Under the pieces are notes generated by a model that was given only the letters and a program-made list of their open reading frames with translations, ran no database searches and was not told the origin of the DNA. This document shows, piece after piece, positions 51,637-59,810 of a stretch of DNA of 64,000 nucleotides. How positions within the stretch are numbered: position 1 is the stretch's first letter; each line of letters starts with the position of its first letter. Source of the stretch: Campylobacter sp. MIT 99-7217 (lineage in GTDB: Bacteria > Campylobacterota > Campylobacteria > Campylobacterales > Campylobacteraceae). A program made the translations under genes and the position numbers. The stretch covers positions 1 to 64,000 of the forward strand of contig NZ_QHLJ01000007.1 in NCBI RefSeq assembly GCF_006864365.1, in the 5' to 3' direction.

Positions 51637-52742
51637 TAAAAATTTTTAAAATTTTATTCTTTTTAGTGGCAGTTTTTGCCACTTTTTTAAACTATAGTTT
51701 AGCTAAGGAAGTGGTGATTAAAGATCTTTTAAATAGGGAAGTTAAGATAAATTTACCTGCAAAACGCATAGTTATAGGATTTTATTATACTGATTTTCTA
51801 GCTGTTGGTGGAGCAAAAGCCTTTGATAATGTTGTTGGCTTCGTAAAAGATGCATGGGCTGTTTATATGCCACCAAGTTATGAAAGGTATTCAAAAATTA
51901 TTCCTCGTTTAAAAGATCTTGGCGATGTTGGCGATCCGCAATTTGGTCATTTTTCTCTTGAAAAACTTATCTCCTTAAAACCTGATCTTGTCATTTTGGC
52001 TGATTGGCAATATGAAATTTTAAAAACTGAACTTGAAAAACTTCAAAACCTAAATATTCCTGTTGTCGTTATTTCTTATAATCAAGAAACTCTCGCTCAA
52101 CATACCCTAAGCACACAAATTTTAGGAAAACTTCTTAATCAAGAAAAAAGAGCTGAAGAAATTATTGCTTTTTATAGCTCGAGATTAAAAGCTGTGCAAG
52201 AAAAAATTGCCAAAGCCAAGCTTAAAAAGCCTCGAATTTATATCGAATTTGGCAATAAAGGACCTAATGAACTTAGTTTTACCTTTGGAAAGGATATGTG
52301 GGGAAGCTTGGCTTTGCTTGCAGGAGGGGATAATATAGCAGCCCCTTTTGTTGATAAATGGGCTGTTATGAATAAAGAACAAGTCATTGCCTCAAATCCT
52401 GAAGTTATCATCATAACAGGACGAGAAACTGAGCTAAAGAAAAATGCTGAAGCTATGGTCATGGGTATTGGCATAGAAAAAAATGAAGCCTTAAAAAGAC
52501 TAGAGGGCTTTAAGAAAAGAAAAGGTTTTGAGAATTTAGACGCTGTAAAAAATAAACGCTTTTACGCACTTTATCACAGAGCCTCAACAACAATGAGTGA
52601 TATTGCCTCTGTTGAATTTATCGCAAAAATGCTCTATCCCTCGCTTTTCAAAGAGCTTGATCCAATAAAAACTTATGAGGATTTTCATAAGCAATTTATG
52701 CCTTTAATGCCCGAGGGAACTTATATATTAGGTGGACAATGA
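51633..52742 (+). CDS. ABC importer periplasmic binding protein, second paralogue
   Basis: 369 residues with a signal peptide (cut near LAKE). It follows the first binding protein throughout (shared GFYYTDFLAVGG, YIEFGNKGP, GKDMWGS, GRETELKKNAEAMVMGI), so it arose by tandem duplication. The parts that differ, such as the AWAVYMPPSYERYSK region near residue 75, are the likely ligand-contact loops, suggesting a second ligand. Overlaps both neighbours by 4 bases. Confidence 0.9.
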   Translation: MIKIFKILFFLVAVFATFLNYSLAKEVVIKDLLNREVKINLPAKRIVIGFYYTDFLAVGGAKAFDNVVGFVKDAWAVYMPPSYERYSKIIPRLKDLGDVGDPQFGHFSLEKLISLKPDLVILADWQYEILKTELEKLQNLNIPVVVISYNQETLAQHTLSTQILGKLLNQEKRAEEIIAFYSSRLKAVQEKIAKAKLKKPRIYIEFGNKGPNELSFTFGKDMWGSLALLAGGDNIAAPFVDKWAVMNKEQVIASNPEVIIITGRETELKKNAEAMVMGIGIEKNEALKRLEGFKKRKGFENLDAVKNKRFYALYHRASTTMSDIASVEFIAKMLYPSLFKELDPIKTYEDFHKQFMPLMPEGTYILGGQ

Positions 52743-53803
52743 ATTTAGATCAAAATAGTGAAATTAATAAAGCCCTAAAAGCACACAGAAAGCGCGAATT
52801 TAGGCGTTTTATAATCATCATAGCTTTTTTGGTTGTCGCCTTTATCTCTTTAATCTTTGACATAGCCACAGGTCCTTCAATGCTAGCTCCAAGAGAAGTC
52901 CTAGACGCACTTTTAATCCCCTTTGGAAAAATAGGCGTTGAGGCTACAACAGAGGTCATCGTTTGGGACTTGCGTTTGCCAATAGCCTTAATGGCTCTTG
53001 TTGTGGGTGCTACGCTTGGAGTTGGCGGGGCTGAAATTCAAACCCTGCTTAACAACCCCATGGCAAGTCCTTACACCTTAGGACTTGCAGCAGCAGCTGG
53101 CTTTGGGGCTTCTTTGGTTATAGCCTTTGGAAGTGCTGGAATTCCTTTGCTTTATGCTGTTCCTGTGGGAGCTTTTGTGATGACTATGCTCAGTGCTAGC
53201 GTGCTTTTTGGCTTTGCAGCTCTTAGGCATTTTAGCTCGGCTACGCTTGTTTTGGTAGGAATCGCACTTTTATTTTTATTTCAAAGCTTGCTTTCTTTGG
53301 TGCAGTTTCTTTCAAGCCCTGAAATTTCACAGCTCATTTTGTTTTGGCTCTTTGGCTCTTTACAAAAGGCAAATTGGACAAATTTACTTTTTATCTTTAT
53401 CGTTTCTTCACTTTGCATTGTCCTTTTGCTGAAGGATTCTTGGAAGCTTACGGCTTTAAGATTAGGAGAGGCTAGAGCAAAAAGTATGGGAGTAAATTTA
53501 AATTTTCTCCGCTTTAAAACCCTACTCATCGTTTCAGTGATGACAGCTACAGCCATTTCTTTTGTGGGCGTTATAGGCTTCATAGGGCTTGTTGCCCCAC
53601 ACATTGCTAGAATGCTTGTTGGCGAGGATCAACGCTTTTTCCTGCCCTCTGCTATGTTTTGCGGGGCAGCGTTTTTGTCCGTAGCCTCAGTACTTTCTAA
53701 GGTGATAATACCGGGTGCTTTGTTTCCTGTTGGTATTGTAACTTCTTTTGTGGGCGTGCCTTTTTTCTTTTGGATCATCTTATCAAGGAAAAAAGTATGC
53801 TAA
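52739..53803 (+). CDS. FecCD-family iron-type ABC permease
   Basis: 354 residues. N-terminal cytoplasmic stretch, then about nine to ten membrane helices with the family motifs LRLPIALMALVVGATLGVGGAE, QTLLNNPMASPYTLG, and the EAA-like loop GFIGLVAPHIARMLVGEDQR. It pairs with the two binding proteins and the ATPase for uptake. The next gene overlaps it by 7 bases. Confidence 0.95.
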   Translation: MNLDQNSEINKALKAHRKREFRRFIIIIAFLVVAFISLIFDIATGPSMLAPREVLDALLIPFGKIGVEATTEVIVWDLRLPIALMALVVGATLGVGGAEIQTLLNNPMASPYTLGLAAAAGFGASLVIAFGSAGIPLLYAVPVGAFVMTMLSASVLFGFAALRHFSSATLVLVGIALLFLFQSLLSLVQFLSSPEISQLILFWLFGSLQKANWTNLLFIFIVSSLCIVLLLKDSWKLTALRLGEARAKSMGVNLNFLRFKTLLIVSVMTATAISFVGVIGFIGLVAPHIARMLVGEDQRFFLPSAMFCGAAFLSVASVLSKVIIPGALFPVGIVTSFVGVPFFFWIILSRKKVC

Positions 53804-54564
53804 GGCTTCAAAATTTAAGCATTCACAGAGGAAATCTTTGTGTGGCTGATGAGATAAATGCTGAATTTAAAGAGGGTAAAATTTATGCCGTGCTTGGTCC
53901 AAATGGTGCTGGCAAAAGCTCCTTGCTTTCTGCTATCTTTGGGGATTTGCATTTTAAAGGGAAGATTTCTTTTGAAGATATGGAATTAAGCCTTAAAAAT
54001 CACTATCTTTGGAAAAAAGACTTTGGTTTTATGCCTCAAGATAGCGGCGTTGATGCGAGTTTAAGTGCTTTAGAAGTTGTTTTGCTGGGGCTTATGGATT
54101 CTTTGGGTATGTATATTAGTGATGAGCAAATTCAAAAAGCCCTAAGTCTTATGCAAAATTTAGGTATCTTGCACCTTGCACACCAAGATGTGATGAGCCT
54201 AAGCGGTGGGCAAAGACAAATGGTGATGTTTGCTTCTGTGCTTATTAAAACTCCAAAGGTTTTGTTGCTTGATGAGCCTGTAAGTGCGCTTGATTTACAC
54301 CATCAATGCGTGCTTTTAGAATGCGTCAAAGAACACACCAAAAAAGAAAAACTCATCAGCATAGTCATCTTGCACGATCTAAGCCTTGCAGCACAATTTG
54401 CTGATGAACTTCTTATTTTAGAAGGAGCTAAAATTCATGCTTTTGGTAAGGCAAAAGATGCTTTAAGCAAGGATTTGATCGAAAAACTTTACAGAATAAA
54501 AAGCCTCATTTTCTACGATGATGAAAAACCCGTCATCGTGGCAAAAAAGGCTTTAAGAAATTAA
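53797..54564 (+). CDS. Iron-type ABC transporter ATPase
   Basis: 255 residues from MLRLQNLSIHRGN, whose ATG lies within the last codons of the permease after CAAGGAAAAAAGT; the frame is open 9 codons further up. Walker A GPNGAGKSSL, signature LSGGQRQMVMFA, Walker B VLLLDEPVSALDLHHQ, and the H-loop VILHDLSLAAQ. FepC/FhuC class. Confidence 0.94.
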   Translation: MLRLQNLSIHRGNLCVADEINAEFKEGKIYAVLGPNGAGKSSLLSAIFGDLHFKGKISFEDMELSLKNHYLWKKDFGFMPQDSGVDASLSALEVVLLGLMDSLGMYISDEQIQKALSLMQNLGILHLAHQDVMSLSGGQRQMVMFASVLIKTPKVLLLDEPVSALDLHHQCVLLECVKEHTKKEKLISIVILHDLSLAAQFADELLILEGAKIHAFGKAKDALSKDLIEKLYRIKSLIFYDDEKPVIVAKKALRN

Positions 54565-54579
54565 CTCAAAGGAGAAAAA

Positions 54580-55020
54580 ATGAAAAAAATTCTATGTGTT
54601 GTAGCCTTGAGTGCTGCTTTTTGTGTTAATCTTTTTGCTAAAGATTATGAAGTGAAAATGCTTGATGTAAATGCTGAGGGAACTATGGTTTTTGAACCGG
54701 GCTTTTTAAAAATCGAGCCAGGCGATAGCGTAACTTTTATCCCAACTCACAAAACACACTGGGCAAAAAGCGTTGTGATCCCTGCTGGAGCTTCTAAATT
54801 TGAGGGAAAACTTGATGAAAAATTCACGACTAAATTTGATGTTGAGGGCGTTTATATTTATGAGTGTCCGCCTCATAAAATCATGAATATGATAGGTATC
54901 ATTCAAGTTGGCAAGCCTACAAATCTTGACAAAGTAAATGCAGCCGTTCCAAAGCTTGAAAAAAGAGCGTCTGAAAACAAAGGGCGTTTGGAAAATTATG
55001 CTAAGCAAATTGTCAAATAA
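54580..55020 (+). CDS. Pseudoazurin-like type 1 copper protein
   Basis: 146 residues. Signal peptide cut after LFA (residue 20). Cupredoxin fold with the copper ligands His60 (THKTHW), Cys96, His99 and Met104 (ECPPHKIMNM), spaced as in pseudoazurin and amicyanin. Residues past 113 are a helical tail. In denitrifiers such proteins feed nitrite or nitrous oxide reductases; here the neighbours are an iron importer and an ATP-grasp gene, so the partner is unknown. Confidence 0.88.
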   Translation: MKKILCVVALSAAFCVNLFAKDYEVKMLDVNAEGTMVFEPGFLKIEPGDSVTFIPTHKTHWAKSVVIPAGASKFEGKLDEKFTTKFDVEGVYIYECPPHKIMNMIGIIQVGKPTNLDKVNAAVPKLEKRASENKGRLENYAKQIVK

Positions 55021-55861
55021 AAAGCTTTTCATACTCACTTGCAAGGACTATCCTTTGGGAAATGCTGCCTTGCAAGGCTTACTTGAAAGGTTGGGTGCTT
55101 TTTATGAGGCTAAATTTTGCGTTTGGCAAGAGCTTAAAAATCTTGATAAAAACTGCCTTATTCTGCCCTTAGCGGTGTGGGATTATAGCCTTTTTTATGA
55201 GGAATTTTTAGCCTTTTTGCAAGAGTGTGAAAAAAGTGGGGCTAAAATGCTTAATGCTTATGATCTCATTAAAACAAACTCTCAAAAAAATTACCTTCAA
55301 AACCTGCAAGAAAAAGGCTTTGACATAGCCAAAAGTCTTTTTTTAAAAAAAGAACAAAAAGCTCTTTGGCAGGAGCAAATTCTTAAATTTAAAAAAGATT
55401 TTAAGCTCAAAGAACTCATCATCAAGCCTTTGATAGGGCAAAGTGGACGAGGAGTGCTTAGGTTTGAAAGCCCTGATTTACTTGATTTAAGCAAATTAGA
55501 GCAAGGCTTAGTGCAAGAGTTTTTAGAAGGCGTTTATGAGGGTGAGTTTTGCCTCATCTTTTTTAATAATCAATTCAGCCACGCCATTAAACGAGAGCTA
55601 AAGGATAAAGAATACAGGGCAAACTCAGCTTATGGCGTGCAAATTCTGCCTTTTTCGCCAAGTAAGGCACTCATTCAAAAAGCCCTAGGAGCTATAAAAG
55701 CCTTAAGCTTAAAAAGTACTCTTTATGCAAGAGTTGATTTCATCAAGGATAATGAAAATTTCATCATCAATGAAGTAGAACTCATCGAGCCAAGCCTTTA
55801 TTTTGATAAAGGGGTAAATTCTTATGAAAATTTTATCAAAGCTTTAGAAAATTTGAGTTAA
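54998..55861 (+). CDS. ATP-grasp ligase
   Basis: 287 residues from MLSKLSNKK, overlapping the end of the cupredoxin gene by 23 bases (the frame is open 20 codons further, in another frame of that gene). ATP-grasp features: LIIKPLIGQSGRGVLRF (nucleotide loop) and the late RVDFIKDNENFIINEVELIEP with the metal ligands. This subfamily lies near glutathione synthetase/RimK-like enzymes that join a carboxylate to an amine. No substrate can be named. Confidence 0.8.
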   Translation: MLSKLSNKKLFILTCKDYPLGNAALQGLLERLGAFYEAKFCVWQELKNLDKNCLILPLAVWDYSLFYEEFLAFLQECEKSGAKMLNAYDLIKTNSQKNYLQNLQEKGFDIAKSLFLKKEQKALWQEQILKFKKDFKLKELIIKPLIGQSGRGVLRFESPDLLDLSKLEQGLVQEFLEGVYEGEFCLIFFNNQFSHAIKRELKDKEYRANSAYGVQILPFSPSKALIQKALGAIKALSLKSTLYARVDFIKDNENFIINEVELIEPSLYFDKGVNSYENFIKALENLS

Positions 55862-55918
55862 ACTTCATTTATACTTTCAAATTTATCACAAAAACTTGCT
55901 TGATTTCAAAGGAAAAAA

Positions 55919-56974
55919 ATGAGTTTAAAACAAATTCTTACCTTAAATTCCACCGAAAGAGTATGGCAACTTCCCTTTTTTGCAGCCTTAGGAGTAGCTT
56001 TAGTGCTAAGTATTGGAGGGTATTATCAAAGGCTTGATTTAGGACTTATAGCCATGATAGGCGTTATGGCTTTTTTATATACGCCAAATACGCCCATTTA
56101 TCACAAAATGGCTGTTGTGATGTGCTGTTCTTTTGGAATTTCTTTATCCTTTTTGCTTGGTCTTTTAACACATATTTTTCCGCCAAGCGCACCTTTTGTT
56201 ATAGGCATAGTTGCAATGAGTAGTAGTATCTTGGTAAGGTATTATGACTTAGGAGCGCCTGGGTATTTTTTCTTTGTGTTTGCAGCCTTACTTGGCTCGT
56301 TTTTTCCTTTTGAAACTAAGGATTTTATATTTTTAGTCGGTCTTGTTTGTATAGGCGGAATGATTGCGAATTTAATGGCGTTTTTGTATTCTTTGAGCGT
56401 AATTTATATTTTTAAAAATGCTCTTCCAAAGCCTGTTCCTCAAAGGGGACATTTGGGTTTTGAAGTTGTTGTTGTGGATTCTTTTATTATGGGCTTTTTT
56501 GTGGGACTTGCTTTATTTTTAGGACAATTCTTAGCCCTTGAAAGAAGTTATTGGGTTGCTGTAAGTTGCACCGTCATCATGCAAGGCATAACCTTAAATT
56601 CAGTCTGGAACAAGCAAATCCAGCGTATAGTAGGAACTCTTGTGGGTTGCTTTTTTGCTTGGTTTTTGCTGGGGATTAAATTTGAAGCTTGGGAATTTGT
56701 GCTTTTAATGGCTTTTTTAGTTTTTATGACTGAATATGTTGTATTTCGCAACTACGCCCTTGCCATGGTCTTTATCACTCCTTATGTAACCTACTTGGCT
56801 GAGGCTACAAATTTTATGAACTATGATGCAAATTTACTTGTAAAAGCTAGGCTTGAAGATGTGATCGTGGGTAGTATTTTAGGGCTTATGGGTGGCTTTG
56901 TGATATATAAGCCTTATTTAAGAGCAGGATTCGACAAAATCGCTAAATTTATCTTTAAAATCAAATTTTCATAA
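55919..56974 (+). CDS. FUSC-family membrane protein, possible aromatic-compound exporter
   Basis: 351 residues with about ten membrane helices in two blocks of five (about 18-165 and 185-345) and the typical SYWVAVSCTVIMQG motif. FUSC proteins include the AaeB aromatic acid exporter and the YccS group. 57 bases after the ATP-grasp gene, same strand, with a good AAAGGAAAAAA site. Whether it belongs to the Fur operon is uncertain. Confidence 0.85.
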   Translation: MSLKQILTLNSTERVWQLPFFAALGVALVLSIGGYYQRLDLGLIAMIGVMAFLYTPNTPIYHKMAVVMCCSFGISLSFLLGLLTHIFPPSAPFVIGIVAMSSSILVRYYDLGAPGYFFFVFAALLGSFFPFETKDFIFLVGLVCIGGMIANLMAFLYSLSVIYIFKNALPKPVPQRGHLGFEVVVVDSFIMGFFVGLALFLGQFLALERSYWVAVSCTVIMQGITLNSVWNKQIQRIVGTLVGCFFAWFLLGIKFEAWEFVLLMAFLVFMTEYVVFRNYALAMVFITPYVTYLAEATNFMNYDANLLVKARLEDVIVGSILGLMGGFVIYKPYLRAGFDKIAKFIFKIKFS

Positions 56975-57055
56975 GGCTTGTTCAATTTTTATTTCCTTGC
57001 TTTAAAAGTCTTAAAGTACATAAAAGATTTTAATAAAAAATTCAATTTATTTTGC

Positions 57056-57061
57056 TATAAT
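57056..57061 (+). promoter_or_regulatory. Predicted rplU promoter
   Basis: TTTTGCTATAATTA has a perfect TATAAT 78 bases upstream of rplU, leaving a leader of about 70 bases. Confidence 0.6.
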
Positions 57062-57078
57062 TAAGCCTTTTTAACCAT

Positions 57079-57109
57079 TAAAGCTTTTAAATCCGCTTGC
57101 GGTGCTTTA
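57079..57109 (+). promoter_or_regulatory. Structured leader of rplU-rpmA
   Basis: In the leader, TAAAGC (57079-57084) pairs with GCTTTA (57104-57109), enclosing a smaller CCG-CTTG-CGG hairpin with a CUUG tetraloop (57093-57102). A conserved leader could let L21 regulate its own operon; this is inferred. Confidence 0.4.
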
Positions 57110-57139
57110 TGGGACTTACCAAATTTAAAGGAAAAAGCG

Positions 57140-57448
57140 ATGTATGCTATCATCAAACATAGCGGAAAGCAGTATAAAGTGAGCGTTGGCGATGAGCTAA
57201 AGCTAGATCACTTTGAAGCTGAAGCTAAAAGTAGCGTTGAAGTAAGCGAAGTGCTTGCGATCAACGATAAGGACTTAAAGGTAGGTGCGCCTTTTGTAGC
57301 AGGTGCAAAGGTAGTTTTAGAAGTGATTAATCACGGCAAAGACAGAAAAGTCGTGATTTATAAAAAAAGACGCAGAAAAGATTCTAAGCTTAAAAGAGGC
57401 TTTAGAAGACAATTCACACGCGTTAAAGTCAAAGATATCAAAGCTTAA
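57140..57448 (+). CDS. rplU: 50S ribosomal protein L21
   Basis: 102 residues. [20 protein letters not shown] opening and the [20 protein letters not shown] basic C-terminal stretch are L21 signatures. Followed by rpmA after 10 bases. The FUSC gene is upstream on the same strand. Confidence 0.98.
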   Translation: MYAIIKHSGKQYKVSVGDELKLDHFEAEAKSSVEVSEVLAINDKDLKVGAPFVAGAKVVLEVINHGKDRKVVIYKKRRRKDSKLKRGFRRQFTRVKVKDIKA

Positions 57449-57458
57449 GGAGTAAGAA

Positions 57459-57713
57459 ATGGCACACAAGAAAGGTCAAGGCTCAACTCAAAATAACCGC
57501 GATTCTATCGGTCGTCGTTTAGGTGTTAAAAAATTTGGTGGCGAATTTGTCCGTGCTGGAAATATCATTATCCGCCAAAGAGGCACAGCAACTCACGCTG
57601 GAAACAATGTCGGCTTAGGTAAAGATCACACTATCTTTGCTTTAATCGACGGCTTTGTGAAATTCGAAAGAAAAGACAAAGACAGAAAAAAAGTTTCTGT
57701 TTATCCTGCCTAA
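57459..57713 (+). CDS. rpmA: 50S ribosomal protein L27
   Basis: 84 residues. [20 protein letters not shown] start and the [22 protein letters not shown] segments are L27 signatures. The usual next gene in Campylobacter, obgE, is not here; a terminator and a restriction-modification pair follow instead. Confidence 0.98.
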   Translation: MAHKKGQGSTQNNRDSIGRRLGVKKFGGEFVRAGNIIIRQRGTATHAGNNVGLGKDHTIFALIDGFVKFERKDKDRKKVSVYPA

Positions 57714-57717
57714 ATTT

Positions 57718-57737
57718 AGGGGCTTAGCCCCTTTTTT
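57718..57737 (+). terminator. Intrinsic terminator of rplU-rpmA
   Basis: AGGGGC pairs with GCCCCT around TTA and is followed by a T run. It starts 5 bases after the rpmA stop. Confidence 0.92.
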
Positions 57738-57850
57738 CATAGTTAATATTTTTTCTACAAAACCTACTGAGCTTTTAAATTTTTCCTTTAAAATATATTT
57801 TTGTCTTTTTTAAAATCGCAATAAAAAACTAAATTTAAGTTGGGTTTTAT

Positions 57851-57856
57851 TATAAT
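57851..57856 (+). promoter_or_regulatory. Predicted promoter of the methyltransferase
   Basis: A perfect TATAAT lies about 22 bases before the ATG, with GGGAGG as ribosome site in between. The cassette therefore has its own promoter, separate from rplU-rpmA. Confidence 0.5.
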
Positions 57857-57878
57857 TTTGTGCTTGGGAGGCTAGATT

Positions 57879-58829
57879 ATGAAATTAGGTAGTTTATTTG
57901 CTGGTATTGGTGGGATAGAACTTGGCTTTAAAAAGGCTGGTTTTAAAACAGCTTGGGGTATAGAACTTGATTCTAAGGCTTGTATAACATATAAAGCAAA
58001 TCACAAACACAAAATCATTAACGAAGATATAAGTAAAATAGACTTAAACAGCCTTGAAGATATTGAAATTCTAAGTGCTGGTTTTCCTTGTCAAGCCTTT
58101 AGTATAGCTGGATATCAAAGAGGCTTTAAAGATGAAAGGGGCAATATTTTTTTTGAAATTTTAAGATATTTGCGGTATTTTAAACCACGAATTATTTTTT
58201 TAGAAAATGTCAAAAATTTGTTAAGACACGATAAAAATAAAACCTTTGCTATTATAAAACAAGAATTAGAAGGCTTAGGATATAAATTAAAATACGAAGT
58301 TTTAAACAGTTGCGAATATGGCAATATCCCACAAAATAGAGAAAGAATTTATATTATTGGCTTTTTGGATTATGATTTATTTGATAATTTTACTTTTCCA
58401 AAAAAAATAAAACTGAGTAAAAAAGTGCAAGATTTAATAGATAAAAAAGCTTCAAAGGAATTTTATTATAAAGATACAAAATATTATAATGAACTTAAAA
58501 AGGTAATGCATAATAAAAATACTCTTTATCAGTGGAGAAGACAATATGTAAGAGAAAATAAAAGTAATCTTTGCCCAACATTAACCGCAAATATGGGAAC
58601 AGGAGGTCATAATGTGCCTTTAGTTATTGATAGTTTGGACATAAGAAAACTAACTCCTAGAGAATGTGCTAGATTTCAAGGCTTTGATGATAATTTTATT
58701 TTGCCAAAAGAGCTTTCAAATGCGAGTTTGTATAAACAAATTGGAAATAGTGTTTCTGTGGGAGTAATTGAAAATATCGCAAAAGAAATTAAAAAGGTGC
58801 TTAAAAATGAATATAGAGCAGTTTGTTAA
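57879..58829 (+). CDS. DNA (cytosine-5) methyltransferase
   Basis: 316 residues. All key C5 methyltransferase motifs are present: FAGIGG (7-12), catalytic GFPCQAFS (Cys71), FLENV (108-111 region), QNRERIYI (152-159), and IGNSVSV (288-294). The target-recognition region, about 165-280, contains LYQWRRQYVRENKSN and TLTANMGTGGHNVP. Target sequence cannot be read from this. The endonuclease gene follows with a 23-base overlap. Confidence 0.95.
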   Translation: MKLGSLFAGIGGIELGFKKAGFKTAWGIELDSKACITYKANHKHKIINEDISKIDLNSLEDIEILSAGFPCQAFSIAGYQRGFKDERGNIFFEILRYLRYFKPRIIFLENVKNLLRHDKNKTFAIIKQELEGLGYKLKYEVLNSCEYGNIPQNRERIYIIGFLDYDLFDNFTFPKKIKLSKKVQDLIDKKASKEFYYKDTKYYNELKKVMHNKNTLYQWRRQYVRENKSNLCPTLTANMGTGGHNVPLVIDSLDIRKLTPRECARFQGFDDNFILPKELSNASLYKQIGNSVSVGVIENIAKEIKKVLKNEYRAVC

Positions 58830-59724
58830 GCAAAATATAAGAAAGATTAACGAGAGGGTTAATGATTTTAAAAATGAGCTTTTTAATTCTACTGAGATTA
58901 AAGAATATTTAAAGCAAAGATTTGTAAGTTTATGTGATGATTTAAATTTCAAAGATAGGATTTTGAAAAAATTTAAAGAGGGCAATTATCAAAAAAAAGA
59001 AATTATAGAAATTGCCAACAATGAAATTTTATATAAAAATGATATAGAACTTTTTTTAGAAACTCAAATTTTTTTAAAACTTTCTCAAGAAGAATTATTA
59101 AAAGAGCTTAAAAACTTATCCTTAGAACACATAAAGACTAAATTTACAAACGATAAAGAATTTAAATTTATCCAAAACAAATTAGCCAAAATCCTTGAAA
59201 AAGCTCTTTTTATAGCTTCAAAAGATGGTTTTTCTAGAAATTTAAATAATATAAACTCAGGAACAATGACAGCTAATGCAGGAGATAGTGCTCAGTTTTT
59301 ATTTATAGCTAGGGCTATTTTGGCAGGATTTAATGCCTCAAATGTTGATGTTAGAAGTAGTCGTTATGATGCTATTGTGGATTTTGAAAATACTCTTTTA
59401 CGCATTCAAGTTAAGGGCATTTCAAGTGGCGAGCTTATTAGCTTTAAAGATAGAGATAGAGGCGGTCAAGGAATATATCATAAGCATGAAAGAAATCAAG
59501 GAAAAAGGATCACAAAAAAAGATTGTGATCTTTATATGGCAGTGGATAAACAAGTAGGGATTTGTTATTTGATACCTATGAGCTTTGCTGATAAATTTAA
59601 CGATAAAGAATGCACAAAGATAAAACTTTCCCAGCTTAAAGTTTATAAAGAAAATTGGGAAGTTATTAAAAAAGTAGCACAAGAACTTAAAAATATAAAT
59701 TTTAAAAATTCTAAAAATTTATAA
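58807..59724 (+). CDS. Putative type II restriction endonuclease (PD-(D/E)XK-like)
   Basis: 305 residues from MNIEQFVKQNIR, whose ATG follows AAAAAGGTGC inside the methyltransferase end. The C-terminal half has a nuclease-like core: RYDAIVDFENTLLRIQVKG gives Asp188 and the pair Gln201-x-Lys203, in the QxK variant of the PD-(D/E)XK core, as in some type II enzymes and group I intron endonucleases. The N-terminal half is mostly helical and charged. Function is inferred from this motif and the adjacent methyltransferase. Confidence 0.8.
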   Translation: MNIEQFVKQNIRKINERVNDFKNELFNSTEIKEYLKQRFVSLCDDLNFKDRILKKFKEGNYQKKEIIEIANNEILYKNDIELFLETQIFLKLSQEELLKELKNLSLEHIKTKFTNDKEFKFIQNKLAKILEKALFIASKDGFSRNLNNINSGTMTANAGDSAQFLFIARAILAGFNASNVDVRSSRYDAIVDFENTLLRIQVKGISSGELISFKDRDRGGQGIYHKHERNQGKRITKKDCDLYMAVDKQVGICYLIPMSFADKFNDKECTKIKLSQLKVYKENWEVIKKVAQELKNINFKNSKNL

Positions 59725-59810
59725 ATTTTTTAAAAATTTTCTTAAATTTAATTTTCACTTCATTCAAGCGAATTTGCTATGATTACTCCTTTAAAGCTTA
59801 AAGAGGTTGA

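Noticed and set aside
57851-59724. Mobile-element origin of the restriction cassette
   Set aside because: No integrase, target-site repeat or tRNA insertion site was found around it, so only the possibility of transfer is noted.
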